This document shows positions 1 to 6,460 of a DNA stretch of 15,883 nt, piece after piece; positions within the stretch are counted from its first letter, which is position 1; every line of letters starts with the position of its first letter. The notes under the pieces were generated by a model. That model did not search any database, was not told the origin of the DNA, and was given only the letters and a program-made list of their open reading frames with translations. The translations under genes and the position numbers were made by a program. The DNA is from Minisyncoccota bacterium (lineage in GTDB: Bacteria > Patescibacteriota > Minisyncoccia > Minisyncoccales > MHMH01): positions 1,686 through 17,568 of the forward strand of contig JAQUTZ010000007.1 in the NCBI GenBank assembly GCA_028694095.1, in the 5' to 3' direction.

Positions 1-379
1 CCATTTTGCAGCCAATCTCCGAGCAAACCTCAACCTCGGGAGTATTGCCCTTTTTCCTGTCTCCGCCGTTAGCGAAAATGTCGGGTTTTATTTTTCGTAA
101 CTCCGAACTTACGCTCATGTCTTTTGGATTGGCTTCGTGAGAACTTAAAACGACCTTGTCCACGAAAAAAAATGCTTCCAATATTTCTTTCCTTTCTTTT
201 TCTGGCATGAAAACGTATCCCTTTTTAGCTAAAAGCCAGTTGTCGTTATTCAATATAACTACAAGCTTGTCTCCAAGCTCGGCGGCTTCCTTGAACATCC
301 TGACATGTCCCACATGGACAGGATCAAATCCGCCCGATACGGCTACGACAATATTCTTTTTTTTAGAAGAAACTTTCAT
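1..379 (-). CDS. Cytidylyltransferase-like nucleotidyltransferase, 3' end cut by window edge
   Basis: I translated this minus-strand frame by hand from an ATG at 379-377; it stays open to the window edge, so the C-terminus is missing. The start reads MKVSSKKKNIVVAVSGGFDP and continues with VHVGH, so the nucleotide-binding HxGH motif is at about residues 22-25. Later come LNNDNWL, a KERKEILEAF helix and FANGGDR. This is the pattern of the glycerol-3-phosphate cytidylyltransferase / RfaE2 heptose-phosphate adenylyltransferase family, which transfers an NMP from NTP to a sugar- or polyol-phosphate for surface-polymer precursors. Which substrate it uses cannot be told from the fragment. It lies 49 bp downstream of the M23 peptidase gene on the same strand, so co-transcription is possible. 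Family call is firm; specific activity is not. Confidence 0.85.
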   Translation of the reverse strand, partial: MKVSSKKKNIVVAVSGGFDPVHVGHVRMFKEAAELGDKLVVILNNDNWLLAKKGYVFMPEKERKEILEAFFFVDKVVLSSHEANPKDMSVSSELRKIKPDIFANGGDRKKGNTPEVEVCSEIGCKM

Positions 380-428
380 GCGTTATAGACACTAAGATGA
401 TTTTACCAAAAATTCCCGCGACTTTCCA

Positions 429-1367
429 TTAAAACACCTCTCCCTTTGTTGCTTCAATAAACTTAAGGGGGTCGATATTGGCTCCGCCGGCCTTAATGGA
501 AAAATGAAGATGCGGCTCTATCGAATATCCCGTATTCCCGGACATTCCTATAACCTGCCCCCTTTCTACTTCCCGGCCCAAGGCAACTGAAAATTCGTCC
601 AAATGAAGGTACAAAGAAAACAATCCCAAGCCGTGGTCAATTACCAGAGTTTTGCCGTAATTAACCAGATCAAGGGTTCCTTTAACCATCCCATTGTTTA
701 CAGCGTAAACGGGAGTGCGCATAGAGGCGTCCAAATCAACTCCCAAATGCCTCAAAGCAATATCCCCGCTTTTTCTTATATTCCCAAAAGCCCCCACATC
801 AACAATCTTCTCTAAAGGATAAATAAATGATTCGTCAAAATATGGAACATCCGCTGAGGCTGCCATGGCTTCATAGAGCCTGGGGCCGTCATTCGCGGCG
901 ATGGTTTCAGCGACACTCCCGGCATTATATCCTTTATCTTCCAGCTCCGGAGTGAAAGCCAGCACAGTTACAGGAAAATCTCTTTTAACCACATCTATTT
1001 CTTCTTCGACAATATGGCCGTTAGGCAAATTAACCGTCAGCTTGCATTCCCCCGGCTCTTTTCTTACGTCTATCCCGATAATCGCAGCGACGCTGCCCTC
1101 AAGCCGGAAAAAAGTTATTCCATCAGAACCGAATTGCCCTGAAACTTCTTCCGGATCTTTGACGGCGGGAACCCAAACCAAAACCGTATCTCCCTGCTGC
1201 GGCTTATTTAAAGAAAGCGCTATATCGAGCGGCTCCTCCTCGGGTAAAGATAAATCCGCTTCACCGTTCTGTAACGGTTCGGCCCCGTTTTCCTGAAAGC
1301 CGGTTCCGACGGCCAGAAGAAGCAAAACGCCCAAACCGGCAATTAAAAAGATGAATTTACGGCTCAT
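429..1367 (-). CDS. M23 family metallopeptidase (LytM-like), exported
   Basis: A 312-residue protein. Residues 4-22 form a hydrophobic signal peptide or anchor after MSRK, so it should act outside the membrane. Residues about 30-190 are an uncharacterised Glu-rich, beta-rich region. Residues about 200-305 are a peptidase_M23 (LytM) domain: H207-x3-D211 (HLGVD) and H286-x-H288 (HLHF) are the expected zinc ligands and catalytic histidine, and VIDHGLGLFSLYLHL and GxSGNTG are typical of the fold. The family cleaves peptide crosslinks in peptidoglycan, or in some members acts as an inactive activator; here the key residues are intact, so activity is likely. The gene lies just outside the left end of the inserted element. 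No clear Shine-Dalgarno sequence precedes the ATG. Confidence 0.9.
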   Translation of the reverse strand: MSRKFIFLIAGLGVLLLLAVGTGFQENGAEPLQNGEADLSLPEEEPLDIALSLNKPQQGDTVLVWVPAVKDPEEVSGQFGSDGITFFRLEGSVAAIIGIDVRKEPGECKLTVNLPNGHIVEEEIDVVKRDFPVTVLAFTPELEDKGYNAGSVAETIAANDGPRLYEAMAASADVPYFDESFIYPLEKIVDVGAFGNIRKSGDIALRHLGVDLDASMRTPVYAVNNGMVKGTLDLVNYGKTLVIDHGLGLFSLYLHLDEFSVALGREVERGQVIGMSGNTGYSIEPHLHFSIKAGGANIDPLKFIEATKGEVF

Positions 1368-1394
1368 AAGGCTGGCCGATTAAGTTAACTGCTT

Positions 1395-1415
1395 GAGCGG
1401 GTAACGGGAATCGAA
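1395..1415. repeat. Direct repeat of the 3' end of tRNA-Gly (possible attL or old att scar)
   Basis: These 21 bp are identical and in the same orientation to 8538-8558, the 3' part of the tRNA-Gly gene (T-loop to acceptor end). Bases on either side differ from the tRNA copy. Either this is the attL core of the inserted element, or it is left by an earlier insertion at the same tRNA. I cannot fold the neighbouring 1416-1468 into a tRNA: the T-stem partner is missing. A 17-bp hairpin, CCGAAGGA-T-TCCTTCGG, follows at 1423-1439. Confidence 0.8.
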
Positions 1416-1511
1416 GAGTTGCCCGAAGGATTCCTTCGGAAGGGAGACGGGTTCTCTACGCGCTACCCAAATAAAAATTTATATATATTTTCAATATATC
1501 TCAATTTTTAT

Positions 1512-1754
1512 GAGTATATTTACGAGTCTGCTCGAACTCATTTTATCAGAAATTCCTGAAAAAAGCCAGTGCCCGCCGCCAGAGGCGGCGGGCAGGAAAA
1601 ATCCCCTCGGACGCGGCGGCTGCGGCAAGCGAAAAGGGGTCTGGGGGAAAAGGAATCGCCGCAGCCGCCTTCTCTTTCAAAAACCGAGCACTCAACCTAT
1701 TGAGTGCTCGGCCCGCCCGACTCCGAAAGCCGCTTTCGGCGGCCAGCCAAAACC
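1512..1754 (+). repeat. Left copy of 243-bp inverted repeat (element left end)
   Basis: This is an inverted copy of 6461-6703 with one mismatch that I can see (cggcggcc here against cggcagcc). It is non-coding and dense in hairpins: 1570-1592 (10-bp stem, GCCCGCCGCC), a 12-bp stem GGCGGCTGCGGC pairing across about 1615-1675, a 12-bp stem with 4-nt loop near 1684-1711 (CCGAGCACTCAA), and a 7-bp stem CCGAAAG near 1725-1741. The short ORFs here are accidental readings of the GC-rich hairpins. Confidence 0.93.
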
Positions 1755-1783
1755 CCGCTTTCTGCGCAGAAAGCGGGGTTTTT
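1753..1783 (+). terminator. Strong palindromic terminator-like hairpin
   Basis: A perfect 26-bp palindrome, CCCCGCTTTCTGC at 1753-1765 followed by its complement to 1778, is followed by TTTTT at 1779-1783. This is the form of a Rho-independent terminator on the plus strand. It would insulate the DGR cassette from transcription entering from the left. It sits at the inner edge of the left inverted repeat and has no counterpart in the right copy. Confidence 0.6.
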
Positions 1784-1812
1784 CGGAACTGCCCGCCACG
1801 TTTTAGCGGGGA
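1784..1812 (+). repeat. 29-bp inner inverted repeat, left copy (partner 6282-6310)
   Basis: The sequence starting CGGAACTGCCCGCCACG is the reverse complement of 6282-6310 with a single mismatch. With the 243-bp repeat it shows that inverted homology continues inward on both sides of the DGR genes, interrupted by unmatched sequence (1755-1783 on the left, 6311-6460 on the right). Confidence 0.85.
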
Positions 1813-1869
1813 AATCAGAAAAAAAACAAGGGCGTGGCGGGTGGGGTTCAAAATTTTGGGTGTTTGAAC

Positions 1870-1897
1870 TTGCTTCAAAACCTTGTTATCGTATAAT
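1870..1897 (+). promoter_or_regulatory. Promoter P1 (TTGCTT-16-TATAAT)
   Basis: The -35 TTGCTT is at 1870-1875 and a perfect -10 TATAAT at 1892-1897, with a 16-bp spacer. It reads towards the DGR target gene. About 25 bp around it are nearly repeated 77 bp downstream as P2, which suggests tandem duplication of a promoter. Confidence 0.6.
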
Positions 1898-1946
1898 AAA
1901 ATAGGAGGCCAAGAACGAACTGTGGAAAACCAATTTTTCTGCCCGC

Positions 1947-1974
1947 TTGCCTCAAAATTTTGTTATTATATAAT
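1947..1974 (+). promoter_or_regulatory. Promoter P2 (TTGCCT-16-TATAAT)
   Basis: The -35 TTGCCT is at 1947-1952 and TATAAT at 1969-1974, spacer 16 bp. The spacer and flanks resemble P1 (both have TCAAAA followed by TTGTTAT). Transcription would start near 1981, leaving a leader of about 230 nt before the target gene. That leader contains an (AG)15 tract and a terminator hairpin. Confidence 0.6.
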
Positions 1975-2028
1975 AGAAAGTGAAATGCCAAACTCACTAG
2001 AAAATTATTTTTTGACTTATAAGAAGGA

Positions 2029-2062
<34 letters not shown>

Positions 2063-2099
2063 AATAACGGCCGCCGAATTTTAAACTCGGCCGGTTTTG

Positions 2100-2131
2100 A
2101 ACACCGTTTTTGCGGTGTTTTTTGTTTTTTC
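2100..2131 (+). terminator. Rho-independent terminator / attenuator in DGR leader
   Basis: AACACCG (2100-2106), a 6-nt loop and CGGTGTT (2113-2119) form a 7-bp hairpin followed by a run of T interrupted by one G. It lies downstream of P1 and P2 and 84 bp before the target gene ATG, so it would attenuate transcription into the DGR unless bypassed. It also argues against starting the target protein at the upstream in-frame ATG at 2110, which lies in the hairpin loop. Confidence 0.65.
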
Positions 2132-2214
2132 CGGACAAGATTTATCCAGGTAGCGTTGGGGTTTGCAATAGGAATAATATTAGCCACCTTGGGTTCGGCA
2201 TTGGCTTTAAAGCT

Positions 2215-3159
2215 ATGAAAAAGAAAAATAAGCAGAAAAAAGGAAAACGGAAATATATCGTTTTGGGCGCGGTTGTAATTATGGTTTTAGCTTCAATCAG
2301 TACGGTCGGGGCGCTTAACGGCTGGTTCGGAGGAGGAGGTTCTGTTCCTCAGGACACTACTACTTTAAAATTGATGGGCTATTGGAATTTTGACGAGGGC
2401 TCTGGCAGCATAGCTTACGATTCCTCGGGCCAAGGCCATCATGGCACGCTGTGGTCCTGCGGCGACACCCTCACTGATTCCGACGGCCAGACTTACAGCA
2501 CGGTTTTGATCGGCTCCCAGTGCTGGATGGCAGAAAACCTTAACGTGACCACCACGGCTGCCGCCAAAGGCGACTGCTCCGGCTACGGCTACAAATACTG
2601 CTACAACGACACCAGCTCAAACTGCGACACTTACGGAGGGCTTTACCAATGGGCCACTGCAATGTGCGGGGAGAGCTCAAGTAATTCAGAGCCTTCGGGA
2701 GTCCAGGGAATCTGTCCTGACGGCTGGCACATGCCAAGCCATTACGAATGGGTTACATTGGAGCGCCAGGTTTGTTCTGATATAGGCAACTCCAGCTGCG
2801 ACACCACTTTCGTCAAAGATACCTCCACCACCGGCTGGTTTGGCCAAGACACCACCACTGCCGAAGGAGAGGGCTCGGCCATGGCAGGTAACGAAGCTCT
2901 CTGGACCAACGGAGATATTGATAACGCCGGAGCTGGCAACAACGATTTTGGCACATCGGGCTTAGATGTCCTGCCTGCCGGCTACCGCAGTACTGTCGGC
3001 AGCTACCACCCTCTGAGCGACTACGCGGACTTGTGGTCGTCCTTTCAGTACGACGCCAGCAATGCTTGGAGACGGGGCCTGGATTACACGCATACGGACG
3101 TCCGCCGGAGCTACACCACTAAGGCGAACGGCTTTTCGGTCCGCTGTGTCAGGGATTAA
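2215..3159 (+). CDS. DGR target (variable) protein: membrane-anchored FISUMP/C-type-lectin-fold protein
   Basis: 314 residues from the ATG at 2215. I chose this over the in-frame ATG at 2110 because a terminator hairpin lies there, and because 2215 begins MKKKNKQKKGKRKY followed by a transmembrane or signal segment (about 14-33). Residues about 52-80 (GYWNFDEGSGSIAYDSSGQG) look like the first strands of a LamG fold, cut short. From C82 (CGDTLTDSDGQTY, GSQCWMAENL, QWATAM, CPDGWHMPSHYEW, LPAGYR, FSVRCVRD) it matches the Fibrobacter succinogenes major paralogous domain, a C-type-lectin-like fold. The last ~63 residues are the variable repeat, ending just before the stop codon as in other DGR targets. 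The ligand is unknown; a surface-displayed adaptable binder is the likely role. The ATG overlaps the TGA of a small upstream frame. Confidence 0.88.
   Translation: MKKKNKQKKGKRKYIVLGAVVIMVLASISTVGALNGWFGGGGSVPQDTTTLKLMGYWNFDEGSGSIAYDSSGQGHHGTLWSCGDTLTDSDGQTYSTVLIGSQCWMAENLNVTTTAAAKGDCSGYGYKYCYNDTSSNCDTYGGLYQWATAMCGESSSNSEPSGVQGICPDGWHMPSHYEWVTLERQVCSDIGNSSCDTTFVKDTSTTGWFGQDTTTAEGEGSAMAGNEALWTNGDIDNAGAGNNDFGTSGLDVLPAGYRSTVGSYHPLSDYADLWSSFQYDASNAWRRGLDYTHTDVRRSYTTKANGFSVRCVRD
2967..3155 (+). other. DGR variable repeat (VR)
   Basis: 189 bp aligned without gaps to the template repeat at 3413-3601. I count 19 differences, all where the template has A: 9 to G, 6 to C, 4 to T. No non-adenine template position differs. 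They alter 15 codons (template Asn in 14, Asp in one), giving Tyr, Ser, Val, His, Pro, Asp, Tyr, Asp, Gly, Asp, Arg, Ser, Tyr, Thr, Thr, plus one silent change. The last 29 bp, after 3126, are identical and fit the initiation-of-mutagenic-homing region. Repeat identity stops 1 bp before the stop codon TAA. Confidence 0.97.
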
Positions 3160-3237
3160 ATATTTTACATTTTTAGAATTAGGATTTGGGAATTTGTAAT
3201 TTGGAATTTGAAAAAAATTAAAAATTAAATATGTGCT

Positions 3238-3295
3238 CCGCCAGATTTCTGAATCGTCTGCCCGCAGAGTCGGGCCGGCTTTCAGAAGAGAGCGG
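3238..3295 (+). ncRNA. Structured segment between VR and TR (possible part of DGR RNA)
   Basis: Nested complementary segments: CCGC (3238-3241) with GCGG (3292-3295), TTCTGAA (3247-3253) with TTCAGAA (3281-3287), and GCCCG (3260-3264) with CGGGC (3271-3275). The preceding 3160-3237 is AT-rich and low-complexity, with repeated AATTTG words, and holds no gene. A 6-bp hairpin GGTCTA/TAGACC follows near 3320-3337. These could belong to the 5' part of the template RNA, but no covariation can be checked here. Confidence 0.35.
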
Positions 3296-3412
3296 TTAAA
3301 AATTGATTCCGCTTTTGCCGGTCTATGCAAATAGACCATTAGCGACAGAAAACCTCTTAAAAATCTTTTACTTATTAGGTTTTCGCAGTATGGCCAAGAG
3401 CAAAAGTAATTT

Positions 3413-3601
3413 TGTCCTGCCTGCCGGCAACCGCAATACTGACGGCAGCTACAACAATCTGAGCAACAACGCGAACTTGTGGTCGTCCTTTCAGTACGAC
3501 GCCAGCAATGCTTGGAGACGGAACCTGAATTACACGCATACGGACGTCAACCGGAACAACAACAATAAGGCAAACGGCTTTTCGGTCCGCTGTGTCAGGG
3601 A
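3413..3601 (+). other. DGR template repeat (TR)
   Basis: This is the non-coding donor copy for mutagenic homing, on the same strand as the target gene and between it and avd. It is rich in AAC/AAT exactly where the target varies (for example CGGAACAACAACAATAAG), so adenine-mutagenised cDNA can supply many amino acids. The central TTGTGGTCGTCCTTTCAG stretch and the 3' end are identical to the VR. An open frame of 110 codons (3303-3635) runs through it only because it copies coding sequence; I do not call it a gene. Confidence 0.97.
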
Positions 3602-3616
3602 ATGGATTTCAACTCA

Positions 3617-3652
3617 AGGGAATAATAGCTCCTAAACAGGTTATTATTCCCT
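3617..3652 (+). ncRNA. Hairpin in the TR-avd spacer
   Basis: AGGGAATAATA (3617-3627) pairs perfectly with TATTATTCCCT (3642-3652), leaving a 14-nt loop; it starts 15 nt after the TR. In the studied phage DGR, the RNA just downstream of TR primes cDNA synthesis and binds the Avd-RT complex. A stem here is consistent with such a spacer, but it could also just affect avd translation. Confidence 0.5.
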
Positions 3653-3673
3653 GCGGAGCATTAATAAATAGAA

Positions 3674-4024
3674 GTGGCCAAAAATCAAAAACTGCCTTTA
3701 TATCTAAAGCTTTACCAGTTTCTAAAATTTCTTTACGAGACGACAAGAAACTTTCCCAAACAGTATAAATATACTTTAGGGGAAGATATCCTGAATTTAA
3801 CTTGGCGGTGTCTGGACTTAGTTTTAGAGGCGAATGTTTTACCCCACGAAGAAAAATATTCCAAAATTTTAAAACTAAGCCTCACTTTCGATCAATTGAA
3901 AATCAGATTAAGAATGGCCCAGGAAATAGATTTGCTGTCCAAGGGGCAGTTCAGCCACCTTCAAACCAATTATGTTAAAGAAATCGGCGAAATGATTGGA
4001 GGTTGGCTTCGCTGGGCCTCCTAA
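3674..4024 (+). CDS. avd: Avd-like DGR accessory protein (four-helix bundle)
   Basis: 116 residues from a GTG start. The N-terminus, with LPLYLKLYQFLKFL, TRNFPKQYKYTLGEDI and later helices WRCLDLVLEAN, LTFDQLKIRLRMAQE and YVKEIGEMIGGWL, has the size, helical character and FPKQ...TLG motif typical of accessory variability determinants (S23-like four-helix bundles). In known DGRs, Avd forms a basic barrel-shaped pentamer that binds the reverse transcriptase and template RNA and is needed for homing. Position supports this: it follows the TR and precedes the RT ATG by 4 bp. No strong ribosome-binding site precedes the GTG. The call rests on motif and context. Confidence 0.85.
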   Translation: MAKNQKLPLYLKLYQFLKFLYETTRNFPKQYKYTLGEDILNLTWRCLDLVLEANVLPHEEKYSKILKLSLTFDQLKIRLRMAQEIDLLSKGQFSHLQTNYVKEIGEMIGGWLRWAS

Positions 4025-4028
4025 AATT

Positions 4029-5177
4029 ATGAGCAAAACCACATTCACTTTCGAAAAACTTTATCAGGCATATCTGGATTGCCGCAAGCACAAAAGAAAG
4101 ACCATCAACGCTTTGGAGTTTGAGTGGAATTTGGAAAGAAATCTTTTCAAACTCCAAAAGGAACTTGAGGCGAAAGAATACAAACCGGGCCATTCAATTT
4201 GTTTTGCCATCAAAGACCCCTCGCCCAGAGAGATATTCGCCGCCACCTTCCGGGACAGAGTGGTTCACCACTTATTGATTAAAGAAATAGAAAATATCGG
4301 AGAGAGAAAATTCATTTTTGACACTTTTTCCTGCCGGAAGAACAAAGGAACCCATTCGGCGATCGGGAGATTGAAAGGTTTTATCGGGAAAGCGACTAAA
4401 AATTATACTCAAAAGGCGTTTTACGCCCAATTGGATATTTCCGGCTTTTTTATGAGCATCGACCACAATATTCTATATTCTCTTTTTGAAAAGTTGGTTT
4501 CAAAACAGAACAAGCCCCATCAGTGGAAGAAAGATGTTTTGTGGCTGGCAAAAGTTATTATTTTTAACAAGCCCACCAAAAATTATACCGTCAAAGGAGA
4601 TGTTTCCTTGTTTGACTTCGTGCCGCCGCGAAAATCCCTGTTTAATTCCGGGCCCTATCGAGGGCTTCCCATTGGCAATTATTCCTCCCAATTTTCCGCC
4701 AATCTTTATTTGGACGAGCTAGATCAATTTATAAAAAGGGGGCTTGGGTGCAGATATTACGTTCGTTACGTCGACGATTTAGTTCTGTTGGATGGAAACG
4801 AGGAAAATTTGAAAAACTGGAGAAACAAAATCAATAATTTTCTGGAAGAGAAACTGAATTTAAAACTAAACCTGGACAAAACCAAAATTCAATCCGTTGA
4901 TAAAGGAATAGATTTCTTGGGATATTTCATAAAACCTGATTGTATTTTGGTCCGCCAGAGAATAGTCAGAAAATTAAAAGAAAAATTATATTGGCCCGGG
5001 CTTTCCGATTTTAAGGCCTTGTCTGTTATAAACTCTTACTATGGCCATTTTCGCCACGCCTGCAGTTTCAACTTAAGAAAAGATATTTATGAAAATCACT
5101 TGGGTGAAAGAAAGGCAATATTTTTACCAGAAACAGATTATTCTTCTTTTCAGTTGGCCAAAACTATTGAAAATTAA
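4029..5177 (+). CDS. Diversity-generating retroelement reverse transcriptase
   Basis: 382 residues from ATG 4029, preferred over an in-frame TTG at 3996 inside avd. RT motifs in order: FRDRVVHHLL and FSCRKNKGTHSA (motifs 1-2 region, about 75-112), QLDISGFF with catalytic D136 (motif A), LPIGNYSSQFSANLYLDELD (about 213-232), YVRYVDD with YVDD at 247-250, LNLDKTKI, and GIDFLGYF (about 293-300). IGNYSSQ is the IGxxxSQ form of motif 4 that marks DGR reverse transcriptases; group II intron and retroviral enzymes have QG there. It copies the TR RNA into cDNA with errors at template adenines, and that cDNA replaces the VR. No endonuclease or maturase domain is seen. avd, RT and the LamG gene are closely packed (gaps 4 and 12 bp), suggesting one transcript. 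Confidence 0.97.
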   Translation: MSKTTFTFEKLYQAYLDCRKHKRKTINALEFEWNLERNLFKLQKELEAKEYKPGHSICFAIKDPSPREIFAATFRDRVVHHLLIKEIENIGERKFIFDTFSCRKNKGTHSAIGRLKGFIGKATKNYTQKAFYAQLDISGFFMSIDHNILYSLFEKLVSKQNKPHQWKKDVLWLAKVIIFNKPTKNYTVKGDVSLFDFVPPRKSLFNSGPYRGLPIGNYSSQFSANLYLDELDQFIKRGLGCRYYVRYVDDLVLLDGNEENLKNWRNKINNFLEEKLNLKLNLDKTKIQSVDKGIDFLGYFIKPDCILVRQRIVRKLKEKLYWPGLSDFKALSVINSYYGHFRHACSFNLRKDIYENHLGERKAIFLPETDYSSFQLAKTIEN

Positions 5178-5189
5178 AATATAAACACT

Positions 5190-6272
5190 ATGAATATCAA
5201 AGACAAAAAAATAAAATTGATTATTTTTGCCGCTGTGATGATAACAGTGAGTTTTGGCTTCGGCAAAGAGATTCTAGCCGCGCCCTCTTGGACCTTCGGC
5301 ATTGTTCCGCAGTCCGGCGGCAAACTTGGAGGTGGCGCGCTGGAATTTGACGGCGATGACTACGTAGATATTGGAAACGTCGGCAATGTCCAGGCCGTTG
5401 AGTTTTGGCTCAATAATTCCAATACCGCGGACGGAATTTTGGAGCTAATAAACAATTCTACATACGTTTCAATTTCGGGGGGCGCCATTACAGCCACCGG
5501 CTTCACCTCTCCCACCATTTACGTTAACGGCAGCTCTGCCTCAGCATCTTTGGCTACTGGCTGGAATCACGTGGTTATCACCGATACTGCCAGCGTAGCG
5601 GCGGCCAGTTTTCAAATCGGCGAAGCCAATGGCGATTATATGTCTGGCATTATTGACGAAGTAAGTGTTTACAATAGAGCATTATCGGACGCCGAAGTCC
5701 GCTTTCACTACAACAAAGGAGGCCCCGTAGCCCATTGGAAATTAAATGATGGGTCAGGCTCCACCGCTTATGATTCAACCGAAAATAATATCGACGGAAC
5801 GCTTTACGGCGAGATGGCCACATCCACCACTTACGGCTGGGTTAGCGGCAAACAGGGTTCGGCACTTTCCTTTGACGGTGTGGATGACTATGTTGATGTC
5901 GGCGATACCAGCCAAAACATCAAGACTATTTCTTTTTGGCTTGTTGCCGGCGCTACCAATGAAAAGATTTTAGACTTGGATGGCGGCACCCGCTACATTG
6001 AAATTGACTCTAGCAGCGATATCCAAGCCCAAGGTTTCACCAGCCCCGCTATCTACATTAACGGAGTTCAAGGGAGCCGAATATCAACCAATACCTGGCA
6101 ACACGTGGTAGTGATTACCAACACCGCCATTGACGCCAACAATGTAGATCTGGGCAGGGTTAGTGCCAATTATTTCTACGGCATAATCGACGAGGTAAGG
6201 CTTTACAACTATGTCAGGACAGCCGAAGAAATCCGGCTGGACTACAATGCCGGATTTAAAGCGAGATTCTAA
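5190..6272 (+). CDS. Secreted protein with two LamG/concanavalin-like domains
   Basis: 360 residues. Residues about 8-31 are a signal peptide (KLIIFAAVMITVSFGFG, then a likely cut near LAA-PSW). LamG-like domain 1 is about 42-175 (GGALEFDGDDYVDIG to IIDEVSVYNRALSDAEV); domain 2 about 180-358 (VAHWKLNDGSGSTAYDS, GSALSFDGVDDYVDVG to IIDEVRLYNYVRTAEEI). No cell-wall sorting signal or C-terminal membrane segment is visible. It starts 12 bp after the RT stop, so it is probably part of the DGR transcript. Its domain 2 opening closely resembles the truncated LamG start in the DGR target, so the two may be related or partners on the surface. It contains no region matching the TR and is not a second DGR target. 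Function unknown beyond likely carbohydrate or protein binding. Confidence 0.85.
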   Translation: MNIKDKKIKLIIFAAVMITVSFGFGKEILAAPSWTFGIVPQSGGKLGGGALEFDGDDYVDIGNVGNVQAVEFWLNNSNTADGILELINNSTYVSISGGAITATGFTSPTIYVNGSSASASLATGWNHVVITDTASVAAASFQIGEANGDYMSGIIDEVSVYNRALSDAEVRFHYNKGGPVAHWKLNDGSGSTAYDSTENNIDGTLYGEMATSTTYGWVSGKQGSALSFDGVDDYVDVGDTSQNIKTISFWLVAGATNEKILDLDGGTRYIEIDSSSDIQAQGFTSPAIYINGVQGSRISTNTWQHVVVITNTAIDANNVDLGRVSANYFYGIIDEVRLYNYVRTAEEIRLDYNAGFKARF

Positions 6273-6281
6273 CCGGCGCTT

Positions 6282-6310
6282 TCCCCGTTAAAACGTGGCG
6301 GGCAGTTCCG
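6282..6310 (-). repeat. 29-bp inner inverted repeat, right copy (partner 1784-1812)
   Basis: Reverse complement of 1784-1812 with one mismatch. It lies 10 bp after the LamG stop codon and marks the inner right edge of the inverted homology around the DGR genes. Confidence 0.85.
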
Positions 6311-6358
6311 GAAAATTTACCTCCTTTTTATAAAGGGAAAAGATTCAGCCCCCCTAAA

Positions 6359-6443
6359 ACCCCGTTAGAAATCTATGTTCTGTTAATTTTAGAATAACCT
6401 CGGCGTTTGCTCTGTGCTGGCTTTCAAAGATTTCTAACGGGGT
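6359..6443. repeat. 16-bp perfect inverted repeat with 53-nt loop
   Basis: ACCCCGTTAGAAATCT (6359-6374) pairs perfectly with 6428-6443. It lies between the LamG gene and the right 243-bp repeat, in a stretch with no gene. No long T-run follows on the plus strand, so it is not a classic terminator. It could be a structured RNA end or a protein-binding site; I cannot tell. Confidence 0.6.
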
Positions 6444-6460
6444 AAATAAAAAAATTTTCA

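Noticed and set aside
1395..1468. A second full tRNA gene
   Set aside because: Only the 3' 21 bp match tRNA-Gly; the T-stem partner and an anticodon arm cannot be formed.
1546..1878. Long ORFs in the left inverted repeat, and 6424-6897 in the right
   Set aside because: They translate GC-rich hairpins with low-complexity Arg/Ala/Pro content and read the same palindromes on both strands; no recognisable protein.
3303..3635. 110-codon ORF across the template repeat
   Set aside because: It is open because the TR copies coding sequence in frame; it has no domain of its own and the TR acts as RNA.
4029..5177. Group II intron, retron or CRISPR-associated RT
   Set aside because: The IGxxxSQ motif, an adjacent Avd and an A-specific TR/VR pair identify a DGR; there is no maturase domain, retron RNA or Cas gene.
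5190..6272. LamG protein as a second DGR target
   Set aside because: No segment matches the TR and the C-terminus lacks a C-type-lectin VR.
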